Origin: Desulfobacteraceae bacterium
GTDB taxonomy: Bacteria; Desulfobacterota; DSM-4660; Desulfatiglandales; Desulfatiglandaceae
DNA: 12,591 bases
NCBI GenBank assembly: GCA_020349865.1
Contig: CP070700.1
Location: 3,842,535-3,855,125 of the forward strand
Direction of reading: 5' to 3'
Below the pieces are notes generated by a model. It saw only the letters and a program-made list of their open reading frames with translations. It searched no databases and was not told the origin of the DNA. How positions within the stretch are numbered: position 1 is the stretch's first letter; each line of letters starts with the position of its first letter. A program made the position numbers and the translations under genes. Below are positions 1 to 7,398 of this stretch, in pieces.

Positions 1-163
1 GCTTTCTTGATTTAATACGAACGTGAAGTACATGAGATAAAAATCTTTCGCTTCTCGTTCTCTCAGGTCAATTTCGTGCAAAATTCAGGTAATAAAAATA
101 GCGGATACTGATCTGGAAACGTTTGCCTATCATTTCTTCAACATCTCCTTTATCTCGATCGGA

Positions 164-1288
164 TTGACCCGCAGCAACAAGCAGGAGAAGCCATCACCCC
201 CGGGCAAAGAGTTCATAAAAGGGCCGGCATGGATGACGCTGGTTCAAGTTTCGTGCTTTGGCCTCCAGGCGGCTGTCAGTGGTCTTCTCGTTATACTTTT
301 CGGAGTTCTGGGTCTGAAGCTTTTCCCGACTTTTGGCTTCCTGGCGCCCCTGGGCTTTGAGGAAGGACCCGGTCAGGCCCTTTCGGTCGGCAAAGTCTGG
401 GAAGGTTTTGGCTTTGCGCAGGCCGCAACCCTCGGGTTAACCTTTGCGGCCGTCGGTTACTTTTTTGCCTTTTTCTTAGGGGTGCTGATTGTAAACCGGG
501 GAATCCGAAAAGGGCGTGCCACACACGGGTCGAAAGATTTACCCCAGGACCTGCTAACCGGAATCATACCCGAGGATAATCAAACCGAAACAGCCGGCAA
601 GCTTACCTTGCACACAGGAAACGTTGATTCCATGGCGTTTCAGGCTGCTCTTGTCGGACTCGTTTACCTGTTAACCTACGCGTTTGTGAAATATATTGGA
701 ATGGTGCTCCCGCCGGATGCCGCCAAGATCATGTGGGGCTTCTTCTTTGTGTTTGGGCTGATGATCGCAATCGCAGTCAGGTTGCTTATCCGAAGATTTA
801 GAGCCGAGCATCTGATCGATGCAGGTATCCAGAACAGAATTACCGGCTGTTCCATTGATTTTCTGATGGTCTCAACCATCATGGCGATTCAACTGCCGGT
901 GGTGTGGAGATATATTTTTCCCGTATCAGTAATCGCTATGGTGAATGGCTTACTGACGACCGTGTTGGTCGTCTACATGGGGAAAAGGCTCTGGAGTTAT
1001 AATTTGGAGAGAACGGCCGCAATATACGGGACCGTAACCGGGACCGTTTCCTGCGGGCTTTTACTTTTGAGGATTGCAGATCCGGATTTTAAGACCCCTG
1101 TGGCCATCGAAATGGCGGTAATGAATATTTTTTCCATAGTCCCCATCGGCGGTTGCCTGCTGCTGGTTAATGCGCCGGTTTGGTGGAACTGGGGGGTAGG
1201 AGCAACAACCGTGGTCTTTATCGGCGTGATGATCGTCGGCCTTGCGCTTATTCGTATGCTTAAATTCTGGGTCCCTTATAAAATCTAA
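164..1288 (+). CDS. GltS-family sodium/glutamate symporter, N-terminally truncated
   Basis: Integral membrane protein of the GltS sodium:glutamate symporter family, expected to import an acidic amino acid with Na+ across the inner membrane. Two family signatures sit one in each inverted-repeat half: a GPGQA stretch at residues 68-72 after a TFGFLAPLGF segment, and GTVTGT at 289-294 followed by a LLRIADPDFKTP run. About nine hydrophobic segments are visible. The listed start is TTG at 164, but the frame is open from 41 and residues encoded at about 119-163 (FAYHFFNISFISIGL) match the family helix just before this point, so translation or ancestry begins further upstream. No ATG or convincing ribosome site occurs there, TAA at 38 closes the frame, and no frame upstream shows the missing first one or two helices. 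Family members usually have about 60-100 more residues. It is probably a 5'-truncated or frameshifted gene; the remaining part has no internal stop. Substrate is unproven. Confidence 0.75.
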   Translation: MTRSNKQEKPSPPGKEFIKGPAWMTLVQVSCFGLQAAVSGLLVILFGVLGLKLFPTFGFLAPLGFEEGPGQALSVGKVWEGFGFAQAATLGLTFAAVGYFFAFFLGVLIVNRGIRKGRATHGSKDLPQDLLTGIIPEDNQTETAGKLTLHTGNVDSMAFQAALVGLVYLLTYAFVKYIGMVLPPDAAKIMWGFFFVFGLMIAIAVRLLIRRFRAEHLIDAGIQNRITGCSIDFLMVSTIMAIQLPVVWRYIFPVSVIAMVNGLLTTVLVVYMGKRLWSYNLERTAAIYGTVTGTVSCGLLLLRIADPDFKTPVAIEMAVMNIFSIVPIGGCLLLVNAPVWWNWGVGATTVVFIGVMIVGLALIRMLKFWVPYKI

Positions 1289-1442
1289 AAATAGGTCTCT
1301 CACAGAGATTACCAGAGGTTCAGGATTCTTGAGAGGTGGATTCTGATCAACCCTCAACAAAAAAATCCCTCTGCCCTCTACGTGCTTGAGCGACCGAAGG
1401 GAGCGGGTGTGAGACATAAAAACACAAAACGTAGGAAAATGA

Positions 1443-2771
1443 ATGGGACAGATATCACTGCCAGAGAAAGGCATGTCCAAAGAAGATGTATTGAGCAACC
1501 TGAAATCATTTAAATCGAATGATGTCAAATGGCATGAAGGTCAACTGTTTGGCCTGATATATGAAGCGGGTCCGGATGTGGAAGAACTTGTAAAAGAAGC
1601 CAGCGCACTTTTTCTGATTGAAAACGGCCTGAGTCCGATGGCCTTTCCGAGTCTGGTAAAAATGGAAATCGAGGTGGTTTCTATCGTTACCTCCTTGAGC
1701 GGCGGCAACGATGAAACCGTTGGGAATTTAACTACCGGAGGGACCGAAAGTATTTTTATGGCCTTGAAAGCGGCCCGGGATTGGGCCCGGGAAACATATC
1801 CAGAAATTAAAGCGCCTGAAATGATCGTGCCGGTAACTGCTCACCCGGCCTGGAATAAGGCGGCCCATTATCTGGGATTTGAAATTAACATGACACCGGT
1901 AAAAGATGACCTCCGCGCCGATGTGGCCGCCATAAAAGACGCCATCACGCACAACACTGTCATTTTAGGCGGTACAGCGGTTAACTACCCGCACGGCATG
2001 GTGGATCCGATAGGAGAAATTGCAGCGCTTGCCGAAGAGAGAAATCTCTGGCTGCATGTTGACGCCTGCCTGGGGGGATTGATGCTCCCTTTTCTAAAAC
2101 GGCTGGGGAATGACATTCCGTCCTATGATTTCAGCGTACCGGGAGTAACATCCATTTCGGCCGATATCCATAAATACGCCTATACGCCCAAAGGGGTGTC
2201 AACGGTGATGTACCGCAACCGGGATTTTCGTAAATTTCAAATCTTTGCCTATGCGGATTGGTCCGGGGGCATTTATGCGACACCCTGTTTGGCCGGCGGC
2301 CGGCCCGGTGGCAACATTGCTGCCGCCTGGGCGGTGTTTCATTACCTTGGGGAGGAAGGTTTTTTAGCTCTGGCCAAAAAGGCCAGGGCAGCTGCTGCAA
2401 AGCTCATAGAAGGTATCAGCGCAATTCCGCAACTGTATGTTCTGGGTAACCCCAATGCCACCGTTTTTGCGTTCGGCAGCGACGAAATAAACATATACGA
2501 GCTTTCAGCCAGAATGGCCACGCGCGGCTGGCATATTGAAGCACAGCAATTGCCTCCCAGTCTCCACATGACTGTCTCGCCTGTACATTTATCTGTTGCC
2601 GACAAATTTCTCGATGATATGCGCCGGACAATGCCCGAAGTGCCCCGAGATGACGCCCAGGATCTATCGGAGCAGGCAGCCATGTATGCCATGCTGGGCA
2701 CCATGCCGGATAGAAATATGGCCAGGGAGTTTGCGGTGGAATATATCAATAATCTGTACCGGGTATCGTAA
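1443..2771 (+). CDS. Sphingosine-1-phosphate lyase-like PLP enzyme
   Basis: PLP-dependent carbon-carbon lyase or decarboxylase of the group II decarboxylase superfamily, closest by eye to sphingosine-1-phosphate lyase, which splits phosphorylated sphingoid bases into an aldehyde and phosphoethanolamine. Visible features: GNLTTGGTESI cofactor-binding loop at 94-104, stacking His134, LHVDACLGG at 204-212 with Asp207 for the PLP ring nitrogen, GVTSISADIHKY at 234-245 with Schiff-base Lys244, a DWSGGIYATP stretch at 272-281 and RPGG at 287-290. The C-terminal PDRNMAREF segment also resembles the eukaryotic lyases. It has no N-terminal membrane helix, unlike the eukaryotic enzymes, so it should be cytosolic; 442 residues fit bacterial forms. 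ATG at 1443 follows AGGA at 1433-1436. It lies 154 bases after the symporter gene on the same strand and may be cotranscribed. Tyrosine or glutamate decarboxylase relatives are alternatives for the substrate, but the fold and cofactor chemistry are secure. Confidence 0.85.
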   Translation: MGQISLPEKGMSKEDVLSNLKSFKSNDVKWHEGQLFGLIYEAGPDVEELVKEASALFLIENGLSPMAFPSLVKMEIEVVSIVTSLSGGNDETVGNLTTGGTESIFMALKAARDWARETYPEIKAPEMIVPVTAHPAWNKAAHYLGFEINMTPVKDDLRADVAAIKDAITHNTVILGGTAVNYPHGMVDPIGEIAALAEERNLWLHVDACLGGLMLPFLKRLGNDIPSYDFSVPGVTSISADIHKYAYTPKGVSTVMYRNRDFRKFQIFAYADWSGGIYATPCLAGGRPGGNIAAAWAVFHYLGEEGFLALAKKARAAAAKLIEGISAIPQLYVLGNPNATVFAFGSDEINIYELSARMATRGWHIEAQQLPPSLHMTVSPVHLSVADKFLDDMRRTMPEVPRDDAQDLSEQAAMYAMLGTMPDRNMAREFAVEYINNLYRVS

Positions 2772-3175
2772 AAAGTCAGGTCACCGTATCAGTTATGCCA
2801 ATTTTCTCGCCAGCAACCTGTGAATTGCGGTTTTTCGGACATTGTTTTCCAAAATGGGTTTGAGGACAATCAGTCTGAGCTGAAAGGATTTTACAACGGT
2901 GAGGAAAAGCGGTAGTGAGATGGTGCCACACGCATGTCGGCGCTCCTGAAAACAGGATTAAAAGGTTCCCTAATGGAACTTGTCCTGACGCCCCGGGGCA
3001 AAGACATGATCCCGGTATTTGGACCCGTGGTCACCATCTCACCGAGAGAACCTTAACACATTCCCGTATATTTAACAACTTGTTCTTGATTATTTTTCGG
3101 TTCTATTGGATCAAAATCCCTGAGAATTAAACCTGGCAAAAAGAGTTGTTTTAACCGGCTATTTGAGATTTATTT
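2772..3175. other. Intergenic spacer containing a structured element
   Basis: No convincing gene lies between the lyase and the SEC-C gene, which are convergent here. Short open frames exist on both strands across 2915-3042 (40-71 codons) but lack ribosome sites and start or stop within the inverted repeat, so they are probably by-products of the symmetry. No classical terminator with a T-run was found for either flanking gene. The only strong structure is the nested inverted repeat described separately. Confidence 0.5.
2915..3042. repeat. 128-base nested inverted-repeat element, possible structured RNA or mini-element
   Basis: The two ends are perfect 11-base complements (GTGAGATGGTG at 2915-2925 and CACCATCTCAC at 3032-3042), and the stem continues with CCAC 2926-2929 against GTGG 3027-3030 around one bulged T at 3031. 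Inside it, pairs follow in strictly nested order: CATGTC 2933-2938 with GACATG 3003-3008, GGCG 2939-2942 with CGCC 2989-2992, CAGGA 2953-2957 with TCCTG 2983-2987, and GTTCC 2965-2969 with GGAAC 2975-2979 capped by a five-base loop. The whole element can therefore fold as one long rod with internal loops. It could be a small RNA on either strand or a non-autonomous element with terminal inverted repeats; no target-site duplication was seen. I do not recognise a known RNA family. Confidence 0.5.
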
Positions 3176-3439
3176 CTACTTATACATACAACATTTCTTA
3201 AATTTTTTGCCGCTACCACAAGGACAGGGATCATTACGGCCTGCTTTTCGTTCAGCTCTTATTGGCTCAGGAGGATAAAGGAGCCGGTTCACCTCAGAAA
3301 TATTTTCTGGTTTATCCGACTCTATTCCTATGACGGCTATCCAACCATTATCATCACATATCTTCAGTATTTGTTGGGCTCTCTCAAAGCTCTGAACATG
3401 ACCTCTGGCGGGCTTTTTCTTTGATCCCAATTTTGCCAT
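3176..3439 (-). CDS. Small SEC-C zinc-motif protein (PBPRA1643-like)
   Basis: An 87-residue protein ending in a SEC-C metal-binding motif: [16 protein letters not shown] at residues 69-84, with Cys72, Cys74, Cys83 and Cys84 as the zinc ligands. The SEC-C motif occurs at the end of SecA, where it binds SecB and ribosomes, and in many small proteins of unknown role. The N-terminal part, with KLGSKKKP at residues 3-10 and a [12 protein letters not shown] stretch, matches the small PBPRA1643-type family better than a SecA fragment. ATG at 3439 has AAGGA about six bases upstream, and a sigma-70-like promoter lies 45-73 bases upstream. It appears to be transcribed alone. The function is unknown. 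Confidence 0.8.
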   Translation of the reverse strand: MAKLGSKKKPARGHVQSFERAQQILKICDDNGWIAVIGIESDKPENISEVNRLLYPPEPIRAERKAGRNDPCPCGSGKKFKKCCMYK

Positions 3440-3483
3440 AACTTTCCTTCTGAGTGTAAGACAGGATTGATGGAATGGCCGTT

Positions 3484-3512
3484 TTTAAACCCAAATCAAG
3501 CAGTATTGTCAA
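3484..3512 (-). promoter_or_regulatory. Sigma-70-type promoter for the SEC-C gene
   Basis: On the minus strand, a perfect -35 box TTGACA (3512-3507) is separated by 17 bases from TTTAAA (3489-3484, four of six matches to TATAAT). Predicted transcription start is near 3477, giving a leader of about 38 bases before ATG 3439. Confidence 0.55.
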
Positions 3513-3584
3513 ACCAATGAAAAAACAGGGACAGGCAAATCATTGTAAATCTTAGGTGGCAAAATCCCGATTAAGGACAAAGTA

Positions 3585-3600
3585 CCTTGGCTGGCCAAGG
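3585..3600. repeat. 16-base palindrome, possible operator
   Basis: CCTTGGC, two bases, GCCAAGG: seven-base perfect arms. It lies 217 bases upstream of the oxidoreductase start. The compact symmetry suits a dimeric repressor site, but nothing proves binding. Confidence 0.35.
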
Positions 3601-3621
3601 AAGTCTTTAACACAGATCATG

Positions 3622-3637
3622 CAGTAGTAGGCTACTG
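3622..3637. repeat. Second short dyad (CAGTAG/CTACTG)
   Basis: Six-base perfect arms around TAGG, centred 37 bases after the larger palindrome at 3585-3600. A regulatory role together with that site is possible but unproven. Confidence 0.25.
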
Positions 3638-3816
3638 TACAATACAATCTGGGTTTAATAATCCTGGTACAGTTTATTGCCCCCGGCCGGCGAAATTTGT
3701 GGTAAACTTTATTTGTAGTCTCTAATGTTTGTGTCGCTGTTTTTGTGGTCATATTTAAAGATTTGGGGGGCGTTCTACGATATTAAAGCAAGGCCCAGGT
3801 TTTGAGGAGGCGGGTA

Positions 3817-5142
3817 ATGAAACAGGAAGATTTCAAAGAAAAGAGCTTTTGGCTTACTACTAAAGAATACAATCCCAGTCATCCACTCCAGAGCGAAATA
3901 GAGGTTGATGTGGCGATAATCGGTGGCGGTTTTACCGGCCTTTCTTCAGCATATCATCTCAAAAGAGCAGAATCAGGAATGCGGGTCGCACTTTTGGAGA
4001 GCCAGGTCATAGGTTATGGGGCCAGCGGTCGCAACGGTGGTTTCAATATGACCCTTTTCGGCCTGACCCTGGGGATCACTGCACTGCGCTTCGGCAGGAC
4101 AAAGGCCAGAGAGGCCCACATTTATATGGAAAAGGCCGTGGACACCCTGCGTGACTTGGTGAGGGATCTGAATCTGGACTGCGACTACGAGCACCCCGGC
4201 TTTTTGCGCGTGGCTACCTCGGAACGTTACAAGAGACGCATACTCGAAGAGATTGATCTGGCTCACAAACTTGACATCGAGGGGATTGAGTGGCTTGAGA
4301 AGGACCAGGTTTATAAACAGGTGCGAAGCCCTATGTATCTGGGCGCCTGGTGGGAGCCTCGATGCGGCATCCTTAACCCGGCTAAACTGGCCTGGAGTTG
4401 GAAGCAAACCATCGAGCCCATGGGTGTCCGGATATTTGAGAACACCTTTGTAACTGAGATCGCCTCAGATAATGGGAGAATGCTTATTAAGACCCGGAGC
4501 GGGCGGGTCCGTGCAGAGAAAGTTGTCATGGCTGCCAATGCCTGGTCCCACCTATTCCCTCAGTTAAAACGGAAACAAATCCCTGTCTGGACCCACATTG
4601 TCCTCACCGAGCCCCTGAGTGAAGGGCATTTCAAAAAAATCGGCTGGCAGAACCGCCAGGGCATTGAGGATGCACGCAACCTGGTTCATTACTACCGCCT
4701 GACGGCTGACAACAGACTCCTTATGGGCGGAAGTGATGTGTCATTGAGTTACGGCTCTGACATGGACCGGGACTTGAACGAAGGGATATTTGTGGGTCTG
4801 AAGAATGATGTGCGTGCAATCTTTCCGGCCTTAAAAGATGTACGATTTACCCATGAGTGGGGAGGTCCGGTTTCGGTGCCTCTGGATATGGCCCCGGCTC
4901 TTGGTTATGCGGGTGATAAAAGATTTGTTTACAGCCTTGGTTGCGTCGGCCACGGGGTCAGCCTAACGCACTTAAACGGCCGAACAGTAGCCGATCTGGT
5001 TCTCGAACGCCAAACCGATTTGACCGACGTTTTTTTTGTTAACCGCAAAACTATTCCCTGGCCACCCGAACCCTTGCGTAACCTGACTGCACGAACAATT
5101 TTGGGCTACATGCATTTCGAGGATCGCCACTTTGATCGCTGA
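3817..5142 (+). CDS. FAD-dependent amine/amino-acid oxidoreductase, PuuB-like
   Basis: Cytosolic flavoenzyme of the DAO family (glycine/D-amino-acid oxidase type), most like gamma-glutamylputrescine oxidase PuuB, which oxidises a secondary or gamma-glutamyl amine to an aldehyde. The dinucleotide-binding motif GGGFTG is at residues 36-41 with the ribose-binding acid Glu61 at the end of strand two; ASGRNGG at 69-75, [14 protein letters not shown] at 292-305 and [12 protein letters not shown] at 379-389 are family blocks seen in PuuB. I choose ATG 3817 because GAGGAGG at 3804-3810 sits six bases upstream; the frame extends to a TTG at 3802, but using that would place the ribosome site inside the gene. 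Length is 441 residues, normal for the family. It is monocistronic in this window and convergent with the stress-protein gene. Exact substrate (polyamine conjugate, sarcosine-like or amino acid) cannot be told. Confidence 0.85.
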   Translation: MKQEDFKEKSFWLTTKEYNPSHPLQSEIEVDVAIIGGGFTGLSSAYHLKRAESGMRVALLESQVIGYGASGRNGGFNMTLFGLTLGITALRFGRTKAREAHIYMEKAVDTLRDLVRDLNLDCDYEHPGFLRVATSERYKRRILEEIDLAHKLDIEGIEWLEKDQVYKQVRSPMYLGAWWEPRCGILNPAKLAWSWKQTIEPMGVRIFENTFVTEIASDNGRMLIKTRSGRVRAEKVVMAANAWSHLFPQLKRKQIPVWTHIVLTEPLSEGHFKKIGWQNRQGIEDARNLVHYYRLTADNRLLMGGSDVSLSYGSDMDRDLNEGIFVGLKNDVRAIFPALKDVRFTHEWGGPVSVPLDMAPALGYAGDKRFVYSLGCVGHGVSLTHLNGRTVADLVLERQTDLTDVFFVNRKTIPWPPEPLRNLTARTILGYMHFEDRHFDR

Positions 5143-5181
5143 ACTGTTTGAAGACACAGCCCGTTAATACACATAATTATT

Positions 5182-5248
5182 GCAGGGAGCATTTTGTTGT
5201 TTGCATTTTTTTCTTTACCGCCCGCTCCACTTTGACATTGCTCCCTGC
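5182..5248. repeat. Ten-base inverted repeat between convergent genes
   Basis: GCAGGGAGCA (5182-5191) is perfectly complementary to TGCTCCCTGC (5239-5248) across a 47-base, partly T-rich loop. It lies 40 bases after the oxidoreductase stop and before the end of the convergent stress-protein gene, so it may act in transcript ending or 3' protection. It lacks a T-run directly after the stem, so it is not a textbook terminator. Confidence 0.4.
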
Positions 5249-5280
5249 GGGGTTGCTTGCTTCGACGTTGCTCAGGGTCG

Positions 5281-5300
5281 TCCATGCACATCCATGCACA
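5281..5300. repeat. Perfect tandem duplication of a decamer
   Basis: TCCATGCACA occurs twice head to tail (5281-5290 and 5291-5300). Two copies only; possibly replication slippage. Confidence 0.5.
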
Positions 5301-5334
5301 AAGTGCGCAAACAAGAATGGCCTTTCTTTCGGTA

Positions 5335-5799
5335 CTAAATTCCTTCTTCAGTTCCAGGGGCGCGTACCATTAAAACCGGTATATTTGCAGAACGGAGGAT
5401 CCTGTCAGCTACGCTTCCCCTGACCCACCGTGTAACCCCGGAGCGCCCATGAGTTGCTATAAGAATGAGATCGATATCATTCTTCTCAGCATAATCGATA
5501 AGGCTCTCCGTTACCCTTCCGACAAGAACCTCCGATTGCAGTTCCGTTCCCTCATGTTTGTGTCGATTCACTATCTGATCCAGGTAGTTTCTGGCAGCGG
5601 CTTTCCTGGCTGATACCGCTTCCTCCAAAATTACCGGGCTGATAGAAATCTCTCCATAATGAGAGGCCTCAGCAGGCTCTACCACACGCACGAAAATGAC
5701 ATTACTTATGTTGCATCCCTCAATAAATGCATTCACATGGGGGAGAACACACTCGGCAAGTTCCGAACCATCCAATGGAACCATAATCTTTTTATACAT
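5335..5799 (-). CDS. Universal stress protein (UspA family)
   Basis: A single-domain, 154-residue universal stress protein, expected to be a cytosolic dimer that binds ATP and supports survival under stress or growth arrest. It starts with the typical strand MYKKIMVPLDGS containing Asp10, which contacts the adenine side of the nucleotide. The phosphate-binding loop is ATHG at 115-118, nine residues, then GS at 128-129; the first Gly of the usual G2xG9xG(S/T) motif is Ala115, a common variant. The ending IPVLMVR is the family's last strand. ATG 5799 has AGGAGG on the minus strand (5813-5808) eight bases upstream, and a strong promoter lies at 5876-5904. It stands alone, so its own expression rather than an operon partner defines it. 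Confidence 0.92.
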   Translation of the reverse strand: MYKKIMVPLDGSELAECVLPHVNAFIEGCNISNVIFVRVVEPAEASHYGEISISPVILEEAVSARKAAARNYLDQIVNRHKHEGTELQSEVLVGRVTESLIDYAEKNDIDLILIATHGRSGVTRWVRGSVADRILRSANIPVLMVRAPGTEEGI

Positions 5800-5875
5800 T
5801 TTCCTGACCTCCTTTATCCCCTAAGTAATTTTTTAACGCTTATGACCGACAATGTTTGACTGTGCTAAGGGTATA

Positions 5876-5904
5876 ATTATAATTAATTTTCCCTAAGTTT
5901 TCAA
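5876..5904 (-). promoter_or_regulatory. Near-consensus sigma-70 promoter of the stress-protein gene
   Basis: Minus strand TTGAAA (5904-5899), exactly 17 bases, then a perfect TATAAT (5881-5876). Predicted start near 5869 gives a leader of about 70 bases. The match is strong enough to suggest constitutive housekeeping-type transcription. Confidence 0.65.
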
Positions 5905-5988
5905 AATATTCAAGTTGACCTTTGTGTACGAGGCCTTGACCGGAAAACCTGCCTGTTCTGCGCAGGGCGCCGTCAATACCGGAACAAG

Positions 5989-6048
5989 CTGTCCTATTGG
6001 TATTGATACATAATCGTTCCAAATATGGACGTTTTCAAGTCTTAAGAG
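5989..6048 (+). repeat. Direct repeat, left copy (DR-L)
   Basis: Sixty bases that recur in the same orientation at 12324-12383 with 53 identities; bases 6010-6039 are identical to 12345-12374. The core contains a small hairpin, CG(T)TCCA-AATA-TGGACG. This copy lies 38 bases past the stop codon of the leftward decarboxylase gene, so it marks the left edge of the divergent biosynthetic locus. Confidence 0.85.
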
Positions 6049-6086
6049 TTCCGCCAAGGTTGGATGAGCATGACGCTGAAAATGGC

Positions 6087-7391
6087 CTAAATGGTGATAA
6101 CAGATGGCAAGGGTTTGATAAAATTTTGACGAAGACTGTATGTATAAGCGCCTTGAGTTGGCACCATAAGAATGTCTCCCGGCTGTATATCATCCCCCCA
6201 GTAGGAATATCCCCATACATCGTGCGGTGTGCATAGAGATCCCAAGATATCGCAAGGTCTTTCCTTCAGAGAAGGCCGTGTAAGGTTCAGGATCGGGAAG
6301 TAATCGGTTTCGAAACGCTCCCAGCCGATGGCGTTTGTGCCTGCATCGGTAATGATTAGATCCGGTGATTTTTTATCTACAACTGAAATGAACAGATGCA
6401 TGGCATCGTTGCAAATCCAACGGCCTGGCTCAAGAAAGATTCGACAAGGGACAATTCCAAGGAGATGTTTTTTGATTATAGAGCCTACTTGTTCAGCAAA
6501 GGTTTCAATAGGGACAGAGGGGAGTCGGTAATGTCTGTTTGTCGAATCAACCTTTTGGTCCAAAACTTTTCGAATCTTGCCTGCTTGTGTTCCTGCCTCG
6601 TGCAGCCATTCCCCTTGCGGTGGCCAGTATCCACCGCCAATATCGATAAACTCAATCTTCTTTCTGAACACATCTGGCATACCTTTCAATAATTCTCCGA
6701 GGATGTGGACAAAATCGATTTGTACTTTTGGGGAAAGATTCCAGCTGGTATGGAATTGGAGTCCACAAAGCGTAACATGAGAGCATTGCCCGGCTTTTTG
6801 GCAAAAAGCCAGGAGGTCTTTAGGCACGATTCCAAATTTACGCCAAAGCCCGGCGGTGTCGGTTGCCAAACGGACACCTGCTCGAACCACTTTTTTCTGG
6901 TTTCTCGCTACGCGTTCAAGCCGATGAAGTTCACCGAAGCTGTCCACAAGAACAATAACGCTCTCAGCATTCATTATCGCCAACTGCAATTCGTGATCTG
7001 TTTTGCCCGGCCCGCTGAAAACAATATCCTTGGCCCCAAGGCTTATGGCAGTTTGCAGCTCAAGGCCACTGGATACGTCCAGGCCAAATGCGGATTTGAG
7101 CAGAATCTTGGCAACGTCGGGATAATTGTTGCTTTTGATTGCAAAGTAGCAAGAGACTTTGGGAAGGACCTTTTTGAATGCCTTTTGAAACTGCTGGGCC
7201 CTTTCTTTAAGGACGGAAGATACCAGAATATATAAAGGAGGAGGATGTTTCGAAAGAATCCAAAGATATTCATCGCGGAGGCTAAAATACTGATCTACAA
7301 ATGATCGAAGTTCCTCTTCCGGCAGCAAAGGGGTCTTTTGCGACAGAATATCGTGCACATTTCGCATAAGATCCGGATTTTCAGTCGCCAT
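6087..7391 (-). CDS. PLP-dependent fold-III amino-acid decarboxylase (LysA/ODC-like)
   Basis: Cytosolic alanine-racemase-fold decarboxylase of the diaminopimelate/ornithine/carboxynorspermidine decarboxylase group; it should remove CO2 from an amino acid or amino-acid conjugate. Key sites are intact: Schiff-base Lys86 in YFAIKSN, His214 in QFHTSWN (usual HIGS-type loop), the phosphate-binding GGG at 252-254, EPGR at 321-324, catalytic Cys387 with Asp391 in SLCTPHD, and Tyr416 in GAYTYS. I place the start at ATG 7391, seven bases after the ligase stop; a TTG at 7412 overlapping the ligase is the alternative. The ribosome site is weak, so coupling to the ligase is likely. At 434 residues it is of normal size. 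It is last in the four-gene operon. Its substrate-side residues do not tell me which family member it is; decarboxylases of this fold also act in biosynthesis (BtrK in butirosin, partnered with the ATP-grasp BtrJ). Confidence 0.88.
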   Translation of the reverse strand: MATENPDLMRNVHDILSQKTPLLPEEELRSFVDQYFSLRDEYLWILSKHPPPLYILVSSVLKERAQQFQKAFKKVLPKVSCYFAIKSNNYPDVAKILLKSAFGLDVSSGLELQTAISLGAKDIVFSGPGKTDHELQLAIMNAESVIVLVDSFGELHRLERVARNQKKVVRAGVRLATDTAGLWRKFGIVPKDLLAFCQKAGQCSHVTLCGLQFHTSWNLSPKVQIDFVHILGELLKGMPDVFRKKIEFIDIGGGYWPPQGEWLHEAGTQAGKIRKVLDQKVDSTNRHYRLPSVPIETFAEQVGSIIKKHLLGIVPCRIFLEPGRWICNDAMHLFISVVDKKSPDLIITDAGTNAIGWERFETDYFPILNLTRPSLKERPCDILGSLCTPHDVWGYSYWGDDIQPGDILMVPTQGAYTYSLRQNFIKPLPSVITI

Positions 7392-7398
7392 GAAAATA

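Larger units (their letters stand above)
3440..3816. other. Divergent intergenic region with two dyads
   Basis: This 377-base gap separates the leftward SEC-C gene from the rightward oxidoreductase. It holds the SEC-C promoter, two short dyads (3585-3600 and 3622-3637) and the ribosome site for the oxidoreductase. A 66-codon open frame on the minus strand (3552-3752) has no ribosome site and unusual composition, so I do not call it. No clear promoter for the oxidoreductase could be picked out. Confidence 0.5.

Noticed and set aside
1289..1442. Terminator or riboswitch between symporter and lyase
   Set aside because: Only a short CTCT/AGAG hairpin and some repeated GGATTCT words are visible; no T-run and no recognised aptamer core.
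2915..3042. Retron RNA, group II intron domain or hammerhead ribozyme
   Set aside because: No reverse transcriptase nearby, no domain V-type hairpin, and no CUGAUGA/GAAA core; only the long rod shape is similar.
2915..3130. Short open frames on both strands over the inverted-repeat element
   Set aside because: Several mutually exclusive frames look equally protein-like, stops adjoin the ends, and none has a ribosome site; the symmetry explains them better.
3552..3752. 66-codon minus-strand open frame in the oxidoreductase upstream region
   Set aside because: No ribosome site, atypical composition, and it overlaps the dyads of an apparent control region.
5840..6022. 60-codon minus-strand frame between the stress protein and the decarboxylase
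   Set aside because: It covers the stress-protein promoter and the direct repeat and has no ribosome site.
6705..7235. 176-codon plus-strand open frame
   Set aside because: It lies wholly opposite the decarboxylase gene, whose active-site motifs are all intact; an antisense shadow.
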